Shown here: in pieces, positions 45,278-56,826 of the stretch
Layout of the letters: each line of letters opens with the position of its first letter
How positions within the stretch are numbered: position 1 is the stretch's first letter
NCBI RefSeq assembly: GCF_029168945.1
Contig: NC_083609.1
Location: 25,169,501-25,233,500 of the forward strand
DNA length: 64,000 nt
Direction of reading: 5' to 3'
Source of the DNA: Cannabis sativa
Lineage: Eukaryota > Streptophyta > Magnoliopsida > Rosales > Cannabaceae
Made by a program: the position numbers and the translations under genes
Notes under the pieces: model-generated
What the model saw: the letters and a program-made list of their open reading frames with translations, nothing else
Told to the model about the DNA's origin: nothing
The model's database searches: none

Positions 45278-45520
45278 ATGGCAAGCAAATGTGGAGGTAA
45301 TGCCAATGTCAAGTTTGGTTGGTACCAACCGTCTTCTAAAGATGAAATCTCGAAGATCTTCTCACATGGCTTCCCTCAATTCCACAATTTTCGACATAAC
45401 TATGGATTGTACGATTGCGGTCTCTATCTTTCTCTAAATGATTCTCCATTCAAAAGAAAGAAAAAATTAAAAAAAAAAATTCTTGCTCATCAAGTTTATT
45501 GCGCGGTTCTATGTTCTCTA
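45278..45520 (+). pseudogene. SRO/RCD1-type PARP-fold exon fragment, disrupted by element 4
   Basis: The frame from 45278 reads GGNANVKFGWY, then DEISKIFSHGF, then GLYDCGLYLSLNDSP. This is the start of the (usually inactive) PARP fold found in plant SRO/RCD1-like stress proteins. About 60 residues fit; the following Lys-rich part (about residues 61-70) looks degenerate. Element 4 is inserted at codon level after the fragment. Past it, from 52626, the frame reads YNTVSGT and then a low-complexity ATT run. No other SRO domain (WWE, RST) is nearby, so this is a gene fragment or pseudogene. The ATG at 45278 may simply be an internal Met behind a splice acceptor. Confidence 0.65.
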
Positions 45521-46010
45521 TGTTAGACTTTTTATTTGGGCTTACATTAAGTTTTATTAGTTTTATTAAAACTTGGGTTGATTGGATAGTTCTTTGCTGT
45601 GTTAGCCCATATTGTTGGTGATCAATTGCTAATGGGCTTAGCATCTGTGTGTAAAGTCTAGGTGAAGCAGAAGTGTGGGCTTTTCTAGTTGACTGAAGCC
45701 TTTGATGAGCAGGCCCAGCCCAACTAGGGTTTTGTAGCTAAGTCCCCTCCCTAACTCTATAAATACATATTGTCTCATCACAATTGTATACATTTTGATA
45801 ATCAGATAAATAAAACTGCTTCTGATTTAGAGATCTAGGGAGGAAGACTTAGTTGATAGTATTGCACTATCAAATTGGAATAACTGCTGTGGATCAAACA
45901 GAGATAATTGCTATGGATCAATCAGGTACACATACCTAATTATTATATATTACTATTGTGTTCTATGTTATATACAAATAGATCTTGGGTATATTATTAA
46001 TTTTCTAACA
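45521..46010 (+). repeat. 5' LTR of element 4
   Basis: TGTTAGACTTTTT to TTTTCTAACA, 490 bp. Confidence 0.96.
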
Positions 46011-46029
46011 TGTGGTATCAGATTGCCTA

Positions 46030-47580
46030 TTGTATATGATTTAGAACCTATAATTTTTATAACAATTAATATGTATATGTTACTTTTTTTTTTCCAATTA
46101 CATATTAATTTCGTTATTATTTTATGTTGAATTTTTTATTTTTCGATCTTAAAAGTTTAGGGGTTTTATTCCTCATTAAATTCTCTTTCTTTTGATATAT
46201 TACTTGCATAAAATCATTGAGTAAATTAGGAGAATTTTAAGATTAAACTTTTAGGGTTTATATATTTTCTTTATGAAATTAATTTTGTGTTTTTCAATTC
46301 TATTGATTATAATCTGAAATTAATTGTACATATCTCATCAATCATTGATTTAAAATGTTTCTAAAAGTTTAATTTCCGAATTGGATCAAATTTTCGGGTT
46401 ACTTTGCTTCTTTAGTTTTTGGATTAGTTTTAATTTAGATCTACTTAAGTTTATGTGTTGTTGCATGAAATTAATACCATAGATCTATTAGAAATCGTAA
46501 ACCAATCAAAATCCCTCTTTTTCCCGTCCGTTTCGTCACTTTTTTGGCCGGAATTTCGTCCCGACCCGCTCGGGTCTGAACCGGGTCGCACAAAACCCAT
46601 TTTTTCAGCCATGGAGGTTGCTGGAGGTTGAAGACAACCTGCTGGGACGAAGCCCACTCGCGGCTGCCGGAGAGTGAGAGAGAGTGAGGTAGTTTCGTGA
46701 CTCCGTTTTCAACAATTCTTTTTTTCAACATTATTAGAATTTGATTTCTGAATTTTTGGTGATTTTTAATTAATTTTTTGACGCCGTTTAATAATTATTA
46801 TTATTTTAATGATAATTATGCAGTTAAAAAATTATTAAAAATATTTTTTGATGATTTTTCGAAATCTGTCGATCATAGAAAATTTTTTGGGTTTCTTCTC
46901 GTTCCGTATGACATAGTCACTCTCTTATTTGATTTATCTTGACTATGTAATCTCCACCAATATTCTTTATTTCACATTTTTCTATTATTTGTTGTTCTAA
47001 AATTTTAAAACTTGATTGTTTGATGTAAAAATAATGTGTTATGGTGGACACTTTATTTTTTATTATCAATATATTAAAAGCAATTAATATATCTCTTTTG
47101 GAAATTTGGTTGAAAATTATTAATTTTCAATGATTGTTTTATCACCAAATTTCACATGTTGAAGAAAATATTATATCTTTTGGTTGACTATATGTGTAAT
47201 TACTTGCCCAAAGGTAGTATTTACATATATTAGTTCACATTCCATGAAGTGAGTTAATATTAAATGTATATATTTTAATTATTTGCCCAAAGGTAATAAT
47301 TTAAATATATAAATTTATTATTATTTTTTGCTTGAATTAATACATATTTTTAAGAAATTTATTTGCCCAAAGGTAATAAAATTCTTAAATGATATGTATT
47401 TTTTCTTTGTTGTTAACTTCATGAAGGTAGATCATGTGTGTGTTATATTCTCACCCAAAGGGGAGTTTATAATGACCAGTTGACTCTACAATATTTTCTA
47501 ATGCATCGCTCATATTGCTTATTCAAGTTTTATTTTTTTGGATTTTTCGGTCTCCTTTCTACGAACAACAATAACGTTTT
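46030..47580 (+). other. leader of element 4
   Basis: About 1.5 kb non-coding between primer-binding site and gag. It contains four to five copies of TTTGCCCAAAGGTA or variants (about 47201, 47281, 47360, 47451) at roughly 80-bp spacing, a periodic motif with no coding explanation. Confidence 0.6.
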
Positions 47581-48480
47581 CATCTGAATTATGAATGCTT
47601 CCAACTTTAAGACATGGAAACGAGATGTGAAAATTAATTAAGGCATAATAGATTTGGACTTATGCCTTCAAGAAGAAAAAAAAAAAAAATCTGCTGATCT
47701 TATTCTAATATCAGAATTGTTGCCCAAAAATTCTTCATGCACATTGGAAAAATTCAAATCATCTTAGTCTCATTGCTGTGAAACGTTTAATTCCTGAACA
47801 TCTTTTGGTGGTTTGCCAAACACCACAAATGCTAATGAATATTTCAAAGCAAAGAGAAACTATTTCACACTAGTGAAATCGCTGCAGTTGGACATCTTAT
47901 GAATGCAATGACAACCATTCAGTATGATAAATCAAAGGAGTGCGAGGTTTTATTTTAAAAATTATTAATGTTCAGTACAAGTTGAAAGATTATAATATTC
48001 CTCTTCCCGACTTTTACACTATTCTTCAAGTTCTTCATGCACTTCCTGCCTCTTTCAGCCTTATCAAGACAACCTAAACAATTATAGTAAAATATAAAGT
48101 GTTAGTAACCTTATTTCTCAGTATAAAGTTAAGCAAAGCAAGCTAACAAAATGAGAAGAATGAGTCTTCTCACTTTGTTGCTCAACTCAAGCCCAACAAA
48201 GGATAAAGAAAATATGAAAAGAAGCAACCACAACTAGGGGCTAAGGGATCTCAGAAGATAAGTGAGAGGGAGTCAAAGCTTAAAGTGGCACTTATGTTAG
48301 AGTTGATGTTATCTATATTGACACACTTATTCTTGAATTACAGTTTAGTGTTCAGATTGTTTTGAACAGTAATTTCTTGATTCCTATTTTTAAAGTAATT
48401 CAGTTTCGCTTCCGCTTTTAGTTAAACAATGATTTTCTTTTCGTTTTGCCAATTATAGTGTTGACATTATGTTTGACTCC
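47580..48480 (+). pseudogene. element 4 gag and protease relic
   Basis: Broken frames resemble Copia gag: NFKTWKRDVKI and IDLDLCLQEE near 47600-47680, then LKDYNIPLPDFYTILQVLHA near 47975-48040. Stops occur every few dozen codons. No zinc knuckle and no clear Asp-Ser/Thr-Gly protease site were recognised between 48200 and 48480. Confidence 0.6.
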
Positions 48481-48486
48481 GAATAA

Positions 48487-49650
48487 TTGGAAACTGTTTT
48501 TTACTCTGATATTCTTTTCAAATTATCATTGACTTCCTTAGCTTCCTTTTTCAATATTGTGAATATTGTGGATAAGAAATCTTATATTAAGATAACATCC
48601 TTATTATTCTGGCACGATAAATCGGGTCATATTTCTAAAGAAAGAATTGATCGATTACTTCTAGCTAAAATTCTTTCTCCTGTTGATGTTTCTGGTTGTG
48701 ATACTTGCGCTGATTGTACTGGTGAAAAATTGACTAAAATAAGAAAGCAGACTGCTCACTATAGTCACTCTTTATAAGAGATTATCCACACTAACATCAG
48801 TAAACCTTATTCCAACACGTTGTGCAGCAACAAGTATTTTATAACTTTTATCGATGTTTTTTTCTTCTTATGGCCCCACCTACCTCATCAGAGACAATCC
48901 AACGCTTTTGATAAAGTTAAAATCTTTCGAAATGTTCTTGAGAAATCATTGGGAAGAGTCATAAAATTTGTTCATTTTGATCGCGGAAGAGAATATTCTG
49001 GTTGTTATATAGAATCTAAACAACACATGAGGCCTTTTGCTGAATATTTTCCAGAAAATTGTGTAGTTTCTCAATACAATATGTCAGGTTCACTGAGAAA
49101 AATGGCGTTGCTGAAAGGAAAAATCGCACTCTCATGGATATGATCAGAAACATGATAAGTAGAACAAATCTTTCAGAGTTTTTATGGAGTGAAGCACTCA
49201 TGACTGCAACTTATATTTTAAATCGTGTTCCCAGTAAATCTGTTTCCAAAATCCTTTTGAGTTGTGGATTGAGAGAAAGCCTAGTCTAAATCATCTTCAT
49301 GTATGGGGTTGTCCAGCTGAAGTACGGATTTATGATCCTAATTTGAAAAAGTTAGATTCGAGAACAAATCGTTGTTATTTCATTGGTTATCCAATGCGCT
49401 CAAAAGGATATCGCTTTTACTGTCCTACTCGTGGTACGCGAATTGTTGAATCTCAGACTGCTAAATTTCTGGAATTTGATGTTGCTGAAAATATTACTTC
49501 ACCATCTCTTGAAATGGGGGAGTCATCTTTAGGAAATTTTATTCCTATCTCTTTTTCAAGAGATGATAATAATAGCAGTCTTATTCTTACTCTAGTTGAT
49601 AACACTCCCATTGCTGATGAATATATTGCTCCTAGTATCTAAGATGACAA
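48487..49650 (+). pseudogene. element 4 integrase, broken
   Basis: Blocks in order: FWHDKSGHISKERIDRLL and CDTCADCTGEKLTK (HHCC-type pre-integrase region), NKYFITFIDVFFF, VHFDRGREYSG (second Asp block), VAERKNRTLMDMIRNMISR (Glu block, other frame), WSEALMTATYILNRVPSKS, LNHLHVWGCPAEVRIYDP and CYFIGYPMRSKGYRFY. At least three frameshifts and one stop interrupt it. Confidence 0.85.
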
Positions 49651-49732
49651 GGGTCCTACTATTGATGAGGAACCTATTATTGAAGAAGGTTTTGTTGTTA
49701 ATGAAGATCCTGTTATTGAAGAAATTCCAATT

Positions 49733-50620
49733 GTGGAATATGTCATTCAAAATGGTGGTCAACAAATAGAGGTTATTCCAGAAGTACCTCCTATATGGAG
49801 ATCTCAAAGACAAAAGATGTCAATAAGGTGTGATGATAAATCTATTTACCTTGGAGAAGGTGAATGTGATCTTGGTCATTTTGTGGAACCTCTTACTTAT
49901 AGTGAAGCACCCAATTGTCCACATTCTTCAAAATGGATAGAAGCTATGGATGATGAGATTAAGTTCATGGACAAACATAATGTATATGTGGAAGTTAGTT
50001 CTATTACCTGATGGTTTCAAACCAATAGGCTGTAAGTGGATTTTAAAAACTAAAAGGATAAAAAGGGGACAGATTGAAAGGTTTAAAGCGCGTTTAGTGG
50101 CTAAAGGCTTTACTCAAAGAGAAGGTATTGATTACACTGAAACTTTCTCACATGTTTCCACTAAAGATTCATTCAAAATTATTATGGCCTTAGTTGCGCA
50201 TTTTGATTTAGAGTTGCATCAAATGGACGTTAAAACTGTTGTTCTGAATGGAGAATTGAGTGAGCAAGTCTATATGTCTCAACCTGAAGGCTTCGAGGAA
50301 AATAGAAATGACAATTTAGTTTGCAAATTGAAATGATCTATTTATTGTCTCAAACAAGCATCTCACCAGTGGTACTTGAAGTTTGATAAGGTTGTGACAC
50401 TGTTGGGTTTCATCGAGAACAAGTTTGACTAGTGTATTTATATGAAGATCAGTGGGAGTCATCATATTTTTTCTTGTTCTTTATGTAGATAATATTTTAC
50501 TTGCCAGCAGTGATTTGTCATTACTAAATGAGACCAAAAGTTTTCTGTCTACCAATTTTGATATGAAAGATCTTGGAGAGGCATCTTTAGTTTTGGAGAT
50601 TGAGATTCATCATGATAAGA
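49733..50620 (+). pseudogene. element 4 reverse transcriptase, broken, YVDN instead of YVDD
   Basis: Blocks: SSKWIEAMDDEIKFMDKHNV, then (shifted frame) FKPIGCKWILKTKRIKRG, ERFKARLVAKGFTQREGIDY, HQMDVKTVVLNGELSEQVYM and LKQASHQWYLKF. Stops at 50334-50336 and near 50430. The catalytic box at 50482-50493 reads Tyr-Val-Asp-Asn: the second aspartate of YVDD is asparagine, which in known reverse transcriptases removes activity. It therefore cannot have copied itself. Confidence 0.85.
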
Positions 50621-51450
50621 ATTGAAAATTTCTTGGCTTACCTCAAGAAGCTTACATTAATCGTGTGCTCAAAAGGTTTAACATGGATTTGTGTAAAGCT
50701 GATTCGTTCTTATTTTGAAAGGAACAAATTTACTAAGCAACATTGTCCCAAGAACGACTTAAAAAGAGAAGCAATGAAGAATATCCCATATGCAAATGTA
50801 GTAGGGAGTTTGATGTATGCTTAGGTTTGCACTAGACCTGACATTGCTTTCATGGTCGATGTTCTTGGGAGATATTTATCTGATCCTGACCATGATCGTT
50901 GGGTTGCAGCCAAGAAAGTTTTGAGATATTTGCAAAGAACGAAGAGTTTTATGCTCGTGTATAAGCATGTTGACAATCTTCGAGTTGTTGGTTATTCAGA
51001 TTCAGATTTTGGTGGTTGTGTAGATGATTTAAAGTCAACTTCTGGCTATATTTTCACTTTTGTTGGTGATGCTATTTCTTGAAAAAGTGTTAAATAGACT
51101 TTAATCGCATCATCTACTATATATGTTGAGTTTGTCGTATGTTATGAGGCATCTTTGCAAGCTTTATGGTTAAAGAATTTGATTTTAGAGATACGACTAG
51201 TTGATTCTATTTCCTCTCCTATACTAATCTATTGTGATAATAGTATTGTTGTTTTCTTTTCAAAGAATAATGAGATTAGTAGTGCTTCCAAATATAAGGA
51301 AATAAAGTATCTCACTATTAAAGACTTGGTTAAGAAAGGAGACATTGTGATAGAATATTGAAAGACCGAGTTGATATTTGCAGATCCTCTAACCAAAGGA
51401 TTAAGTGCCATATTGTTTGATAAACATGTTTTTGATATAGGCATTTTATA
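50620..51450 (+). pseudogene. element 4 RNase H, broken
   Basis: PYANVVGSLMYA, then (after TAG at 50822-50824) ARPD-like block, LGRYLSDPDHDRWVAAKKVL, VVGYSDSDFGGCVDDLKSTS and IYCDNSIVVFFSKN, ending near 51448. Several stops. The spacer 51450-52119 before the purine tract is non-coding. Confidence 0.8.
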
Positions 51451-52130
51451 ATCTTTTGTTCCTTTGGGTTAGTGGGAGTTTCTTGCTTTATCTTTTGAGA
51501 TTACATTTATATGTAATTTACTTGTTGATGTTATGAACTACTTTGTGGGCCAATACTTTTTTTATTATTGGATGTTTATGCTTTCAGTTAGGCTTTGTTA
51601 TATTCTCGAGAATAATTGAATTGAAAGCATGTAGTTCATATCTTGTTGTGATCATTGTATTTTAAGTATATTTGCTTAATAACAATGATATGTTGTTGGC
51701 TTAATTTTTTAAGCAAGTTTAGTGACACTTACTTATTTTAAGTGGTGTATGATGAATTTCACTGGCTTATTTATTAAGCATCACGGTATCAGTGAAATTG
51801 AGGACTGATAAGGATATTATGTTATTTTTAAATTGATCACATGTTGAACATAAATCCTTACCACACTACTAGACTTATTGACCATGTCGATTTAATACTT
51901 TGGTATTTGTGATTATGAATGTCTTTTGTTGAGTTAAAAACAATATGACTGTCATAGTTCATTATCAAAGGTTAAATTGGACCGGTATGTTGAGATGCTA
52001 TCAGAGAACTATCATTTTTAAAGTGGCCACAAATGTTTTCTTGTTGTTCAACCCATGAGTCGTTTTCAAATAAAATTATTTTGATATATAATATATATGT
52101 ATTAAAATTAATGTAGCCCAAGTGGGAGAA

Positions 52131-52620
52131 TGTTAGACTTTTTATTTGGGCTTACATTAAGTTTTATTAGTTTTATTAAAACTTGGGTTGATTGGATAGT
52201 TCTTTGCTGTGTTAGCCCATATTGTTGGTGATCAATTGCTAATGGGCTTAGCATCTGTGTGTAAAGTCTAGGTGAAGCAGAAGTGTGGGCTTTTCTAGTT
52301 GACTGAAGCCTTTGATGAGCAGGCCCAGCCCAACTAGGGTTTTGTAGCTAAGTCCCCTCCCTAACTCTATAAATACATATTGTCTCATCACAATTGTATA
52401 CATTTTGATAATCAGATAAATAAAACTGCTTCTGATTTAGAGATCTAGGGAGGAAGACTTAGTTGATAGTATTGCACTATCAAATTGGAATAACTGCTGT
52501 GGATCAAACAGAGATAATTGCTATGGATCAATCAGGTACACATACCTAATTATTATATATTACTATTGTGTTCTATGTTATATACAAATAGATCTTGGGT
52601 ATATTATTAATTTTCTAACA
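52131..52620 (+). repeat. 3' LTR of element 4
   Basis: Same 490 bp as 45521-46010; no mismatch seen. Confidence 0.96.
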
Positions 52621-52646
52621 CTCTATACAACACAGTTAGTGGAACA

Positions 52647-52648
<2 letters not shown>

Positions 52649-52687
<39 letters not shown>
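52649..52687. repeat. (ATT)n microsatellite
   Basis: Uninterrupted run just past element 4. Confidence 0.95.
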
Positions 52688-52688
<1 letters not shown>

Positions 52689-52809
52689 TCTTTCAAAATA
52701 GTAATGGAACACTTATCATAAAAGAATGAGTGTAGACAGAGGCTACGGTGATGTGGTGTTGCGGGTATATTATGGTAACGTTGACGTTTTGCAGTTATTT
52801 TATTTTTAA

Positions 52810-54379
52810 CTAGGGAATAGATTCGCGCTTCGCGCGGTTTTAATTATTTTTTTAGTTTATATAAAAATAAAGGGCTTTTTTGTTCTTACACTTTAGAAAC
52901 TCAAACCGTAAATTTGAAAAAAAAAATATTAAAAAAAATAATATATGGAGTAATTTTCTAAAAAATAAATTAGAATTTTAGTTAATTGTGAATGGAATTT
53001 AAAATTTACTATTTTTTAATTTTTTTATTAAATATATAATAAAAATTAGAATTAATAAAAATAATTTCTAATACAACATTGCATTAAGTTATATTTATGG
53101 TAATTAAATTAATTTTCAATTTTCCTTATATTACACTTGAAAAAATAATAAATTAAATATATATATTTTATTCAGTGAGCTAAATATTAATAATAACATA
53201 CTTTTAAATAATTTAAAATATTTTTTTAATCATTAAAAATAATATATTTACAGTTTTAAATATCATTTAACCAATTTAATATTTTTTTCTATAAATTATA
53301 TAAATTAATAAACGCATGAGCAGTTGTTGTAATAATTGAAAGATAAAATTTAATTTATGATTATTTTAATTATTTATGTATAATTTTTAAAAATTTACAC
53401 AACACACCTAAAAACAGACTTTACTTTTGATATTTCTATAATTTTTTTTATATATTTTTACGGACTTTATTTTTCTTTTATTTACAGTTTTAAGGATTTT
53501 GTTTTTTACAGAAAATAACGTGAAAATAATGTTGTTCTAAAAATAACGTTGTTTTGAAACAACAGATTAATTACACTCTGTATTGATGTAAAAAAATCAC
53601 GTTGTTTTTCCATAGCAGTAATGTCAAAACAACATTGTTTCAAACATAACAAAAAAAAAGAAACAACACTCTATATTTTTATGAAAAAAAGCCATAAAAA
53701 TGTAAAGTTGTCATTTTTTTATATTTATGAAATAATCCCTCTATTTTTAGGGTGTGAATTTTATATTTAAGTAATTGTTAATATTTTTACTAAATAAGTA
53801 ACATATAATTATAAATCTTGATTGTTAGCAATTTTATAATTATTTTTTAATAACAATCGAATAATATTTTAATTCCTATTATATTACCTTAATATTTGTA
53901 AGGGAATCACCCCATACATCACTTTTTAACTTTTTTTTCTATTTTTACGATTTTTATTTTTTTGTTTTTTTTTATTTTTATAATTTGGGGTGCTCTGTTG
54001 GTTACTATTTGGGTTGCTGTGTGGGTTGCGATGTCGATTGCAGTTTGAATTGAGTTGCGATTTAGGTTGCTTCGTAGATTGCACTGTATATTCAGTAAAA
54101 ATACAAAAAAAAAAATAATTTGAAATGTATAAATTAAAAAAATCTCTTTTTTATTATTTTTTTAATTATTATTAGATTATTATAGAGAAATTGGTTACCT
54201 ATTCTAAAATTTAATTACATTTGGAATACATTCTATCATTATTTATATGTTATCGTTGTACATAATATTTTTTTTTTGTAAGTTTATCTAACTTTACTTT
54301 AAAGAGAATGAATAAAAAAAAATCCTAAAATAATAGGATGGTACCTCAAAGTTTTTAGGCTTACAAATATATATATAGA
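52810..54379 (-). mobile_element. Helitron 1 (non-autonomous)
   Basis: On the minus strand the 3' end is a short hairpin (CGCGC-GAA-GCGCG, 52824-52836), ten bases, then CTAG (52810-52813) followed by T, the canonical Helitron terminus. The 5' end is TCTATATATATATTTG starting at 54379, a usual TC start. Length 1570 bp, AT-rich, no Rep/helicase coding. Its 5' end abuts the 3' CTAG of Helitron 2. The interior has a degenerate GGGTTGC-rich stretch (53988-54090). Confidence 0.7.
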
Positions 54380-56826
54380 CTAGCAAAAAGTTACGTGCGA
54401 GGCACGTATACTAAATTTTATGCTAGTTTTTTTTTATGTTATTTGAAAGTGATACAATTATAAATTAAAGAAAAAATATTATAGTTATTAGGTGAGATTA
54501 TTATTATGTGTATTTAAATATTATAGTTTATAATGTTGTCAATTAAAAGTGAATGCCGAATGCAATATATTAGTGTTTAAGAAAGCTTGATGATTTAAAT
54601 ATGTTCTTAAGTTAATCCAAAAATAAACTAAAAATTGATGTTCCAATACTTAAAGAAACATTACTTAAATGGGTGTAAGATAAAAAGAAAATTAAAAATC
54701 AATATCTAAATTGTTGATAATTGAAAATAGCATTTGTCTAAAAATTGTAGATAAGAAAACTAATGATACTCATTGGTGAATTTCAATCTTCATTTGCTTC
54801 AGAGGCAATAGTGTAATTTTTGTATTTTGCACTTTTCATTCTAGCCGGGTTCGCATAAAATTGTCCATTTTTTTTCGTTGATAAATTGAATATGGTAGGG
54901 TCGACAAAGCGGCGGTGTTCCTGCAAACAGTGATGTATTTTCATTTAAGATGATTAAACATCGTGTGCATAATTTATTTAATTAAAAAAATTTAACTTAT
55001 GAAAGGCATGTAAAACTATTTTATTTTTTTTTAAAACTACACCTCTGCAGTACATTCCATTAGTTAGGCAGCAGTATACGAAAATATTTTTTCCACAATA
55101 TCTGCAAACATGACAGCAGATATGCTCTTTGTATTGTCATCAAGTTCAACATATGCTATAGCACTGTAAAATTTGTTGCGAAATCAGTATAATTCATATT
55201 TGGAATAAGATGGAAAATAGTTACAGATCTTGAATGCACCAATGGATTGCTCTTCTGCCTTGAGCCTTTGCCGCAGTTTTTGAATGTGTGAGAGCACGAG
55301 AGAGGTAGTCAGTTACAACTATACATAAAGAATTTGTAAACAGTTATATAATCAAAATAAATATTTATTTACGTATTAAAACTCTAAATTGATTAAATAA
55401 AAGTATTAATTTTCAATTAGAATTAAGCAAACTAATGATCAAAATATTCATCTAATTTCTCGAAATAATAAACACCAATTATTAATAATAATTTAAGAAG
55501 AAATCCTCTAAGCCAGATATGCGATTCCCATCTTTCTGTCTCTATAAAAGGTGACCCCTCTATACTGTGACTTCTGAGACCTGCCCTCCTTTGCTCTTCT
55601 TTACCTGCTATTTTTGATTTGATTTGCCCTCTATTTGATTTTACTTATTCGGCAAAAGTAACCTCATAAGATGGTTAGGAGGCTTATTGCCAAGCAATTA
55701 TAAAAGCATAATAAACAATATTCAGATGGTGAGGAGGCATTTAATAATATCGTACACAATACTGTTCCTTGTACGTAGTTATTTTATGCTACCATACCTC
55801 GCTACTGGGTAAACTCCAGATCTTTGATGCTGCTAAGATCATCAAATATATATATATAATATTTATGGGGACTTGAATAACATAGCTACTTGAGTAGCTT
55901 CAAGTAGTTATATTTTGCGAATTGAAAGAACATACTGATTAGGTTCATCCAGGGATCTCTAGAAGCATAAAATCTGTTATTTTCAAGGCCAACCAATCTA
56001 TAACAGAAAATTCATATAAATAATCTTTTTGAATGAATCGATTGCATAAGTACATAAGAGAAATCAAAATAAATATAAAGTACTAAATTAAAAAGAATTT
56101 AAGGAAATAGAAACACAACTGTGTATTATTGATGAAAATAAACCAAGAAAATAATACACCGAATATAAATACACATTTGAAGGCCCAAAATTATAAGACA
56201 CATATCAGAATATTGCATCAACCTTTTCAAAGAAGATAGTTTGGGGAATTTGGATTGTGACGATATTGAGCAATTACTCTGCTCCATTTCTCTCTGCTTC
56301 TCTATATTTAGATATTTCTCTATGGTTGCTTCCAAATTACTTCTTCCTTCCTGGAAGTTGAACAATATATATGTATAATATAATTTCACAGTTAAATGAA
56401 CCCCAATGAGAAAAATTTCAATGAGAAAGATGGCCTTACCCCATTTTTTTCAGCTTAAAACCCAACATTTCATAGCCAAAAGAAAACCCTAGCAAAGAAC
56501 TTCATATCACAATTTAAAGCAAACCACAGAATAAAATTTGAATAATGAAACCCTTATCTGAGAATCAAAAGAAACGATTTCTCTTTACAAAATCATTATC
56601 GTCCAAGCAGACTTACCCGAACAGCTTTTGAAGTAATTTTGAATCTTTGATTCTTTCCAAAAAATGGTTATATTACTTCGAGTATAGGATATGAATTTGT
56701 TTTATTATTATTTTATTATATATAAATAATATTTTATTATTTTATTAAATAAAAATTAAAAGTCACCCATGAATTTCTCATAAACCAAGAATTTCAGTTA
56801 TATAGACACACTTTATATAGAATAGA
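54380..56826 (-). mobile_element. Helitron 2 (non-autonomous, with RPA-like relic)
   Basis: Minus-strand 3' end: a perfect 7-bp-stem hairpin TACGTGC-CTC-GCACGTA (54392-54408), eight bases, then CTAG (54380-54383), followed by T. The 5' end is TCTATTCTATATAAAGTGTG from 56826, preceded by A. So it sits between A and T as Helitrons do. 2447 bp. No Rep/helicase found; an RPA-type OB-fold fragment lies inside. Confidence 0.72.
55041..55165 (-). pseudogene. replication protein A-like OB-fold fragment
   Basis: A minus-strand exon-like piece after TTTTACAG reads AIAYVELDDNTKSISAVMF, then ADIVEKIFSYTAA, stop, LMECTAEV. It fits the C-terminal OB fold of plant RPA1-like proteins (pattern: DDxTxSIxAxMFxxIxEK). 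An internal stop follows the Ala-Ala. Zinc-finger cysteines expected upstream are not clearly seen. RPA-like genes are known passengers or accessory genes of plant Helitrons, which fits its place. Confidence 0.55.

Larger units (their letters stand above)
45521..52620 (+). mobile_element. Copia retrotransposon with identical LTRs, element 4
   Basis: LTRs 45521-46010 and 52131-52620 are both 490 bp, and I see no difference between them by eye. A perfect duplication CTCTA lies at 45516-45520 and 52621-52625. The primer-binding site TGGTATCAGATTGCC is at 46013 and the polypurine tract AAGTGGGAGAA at 52120-52130. TATA box CTATAAATAC at 45767-45776. Between them lie a long AT-rich leader (46030-47580) and collinear but heavily broken gag-pol. 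Confidence 0.95.

Noticed and set aside
55540..55560. TATA-like TCTATAAAAGG on the + strand inside Helitron 2
   Set aside because: No coding sequence follows on that strand; a chance match is likely in AT-rich DNA.
56126..56389. 87-codon minus-strand frame in Helitron 2 (contains LEATIEKYLNIEKQREMEQ)
   Set aside because: The Glu/Lys-rich centre could be a captured exon, but I recognise no family and its flanks look random; not annotated as a gene.
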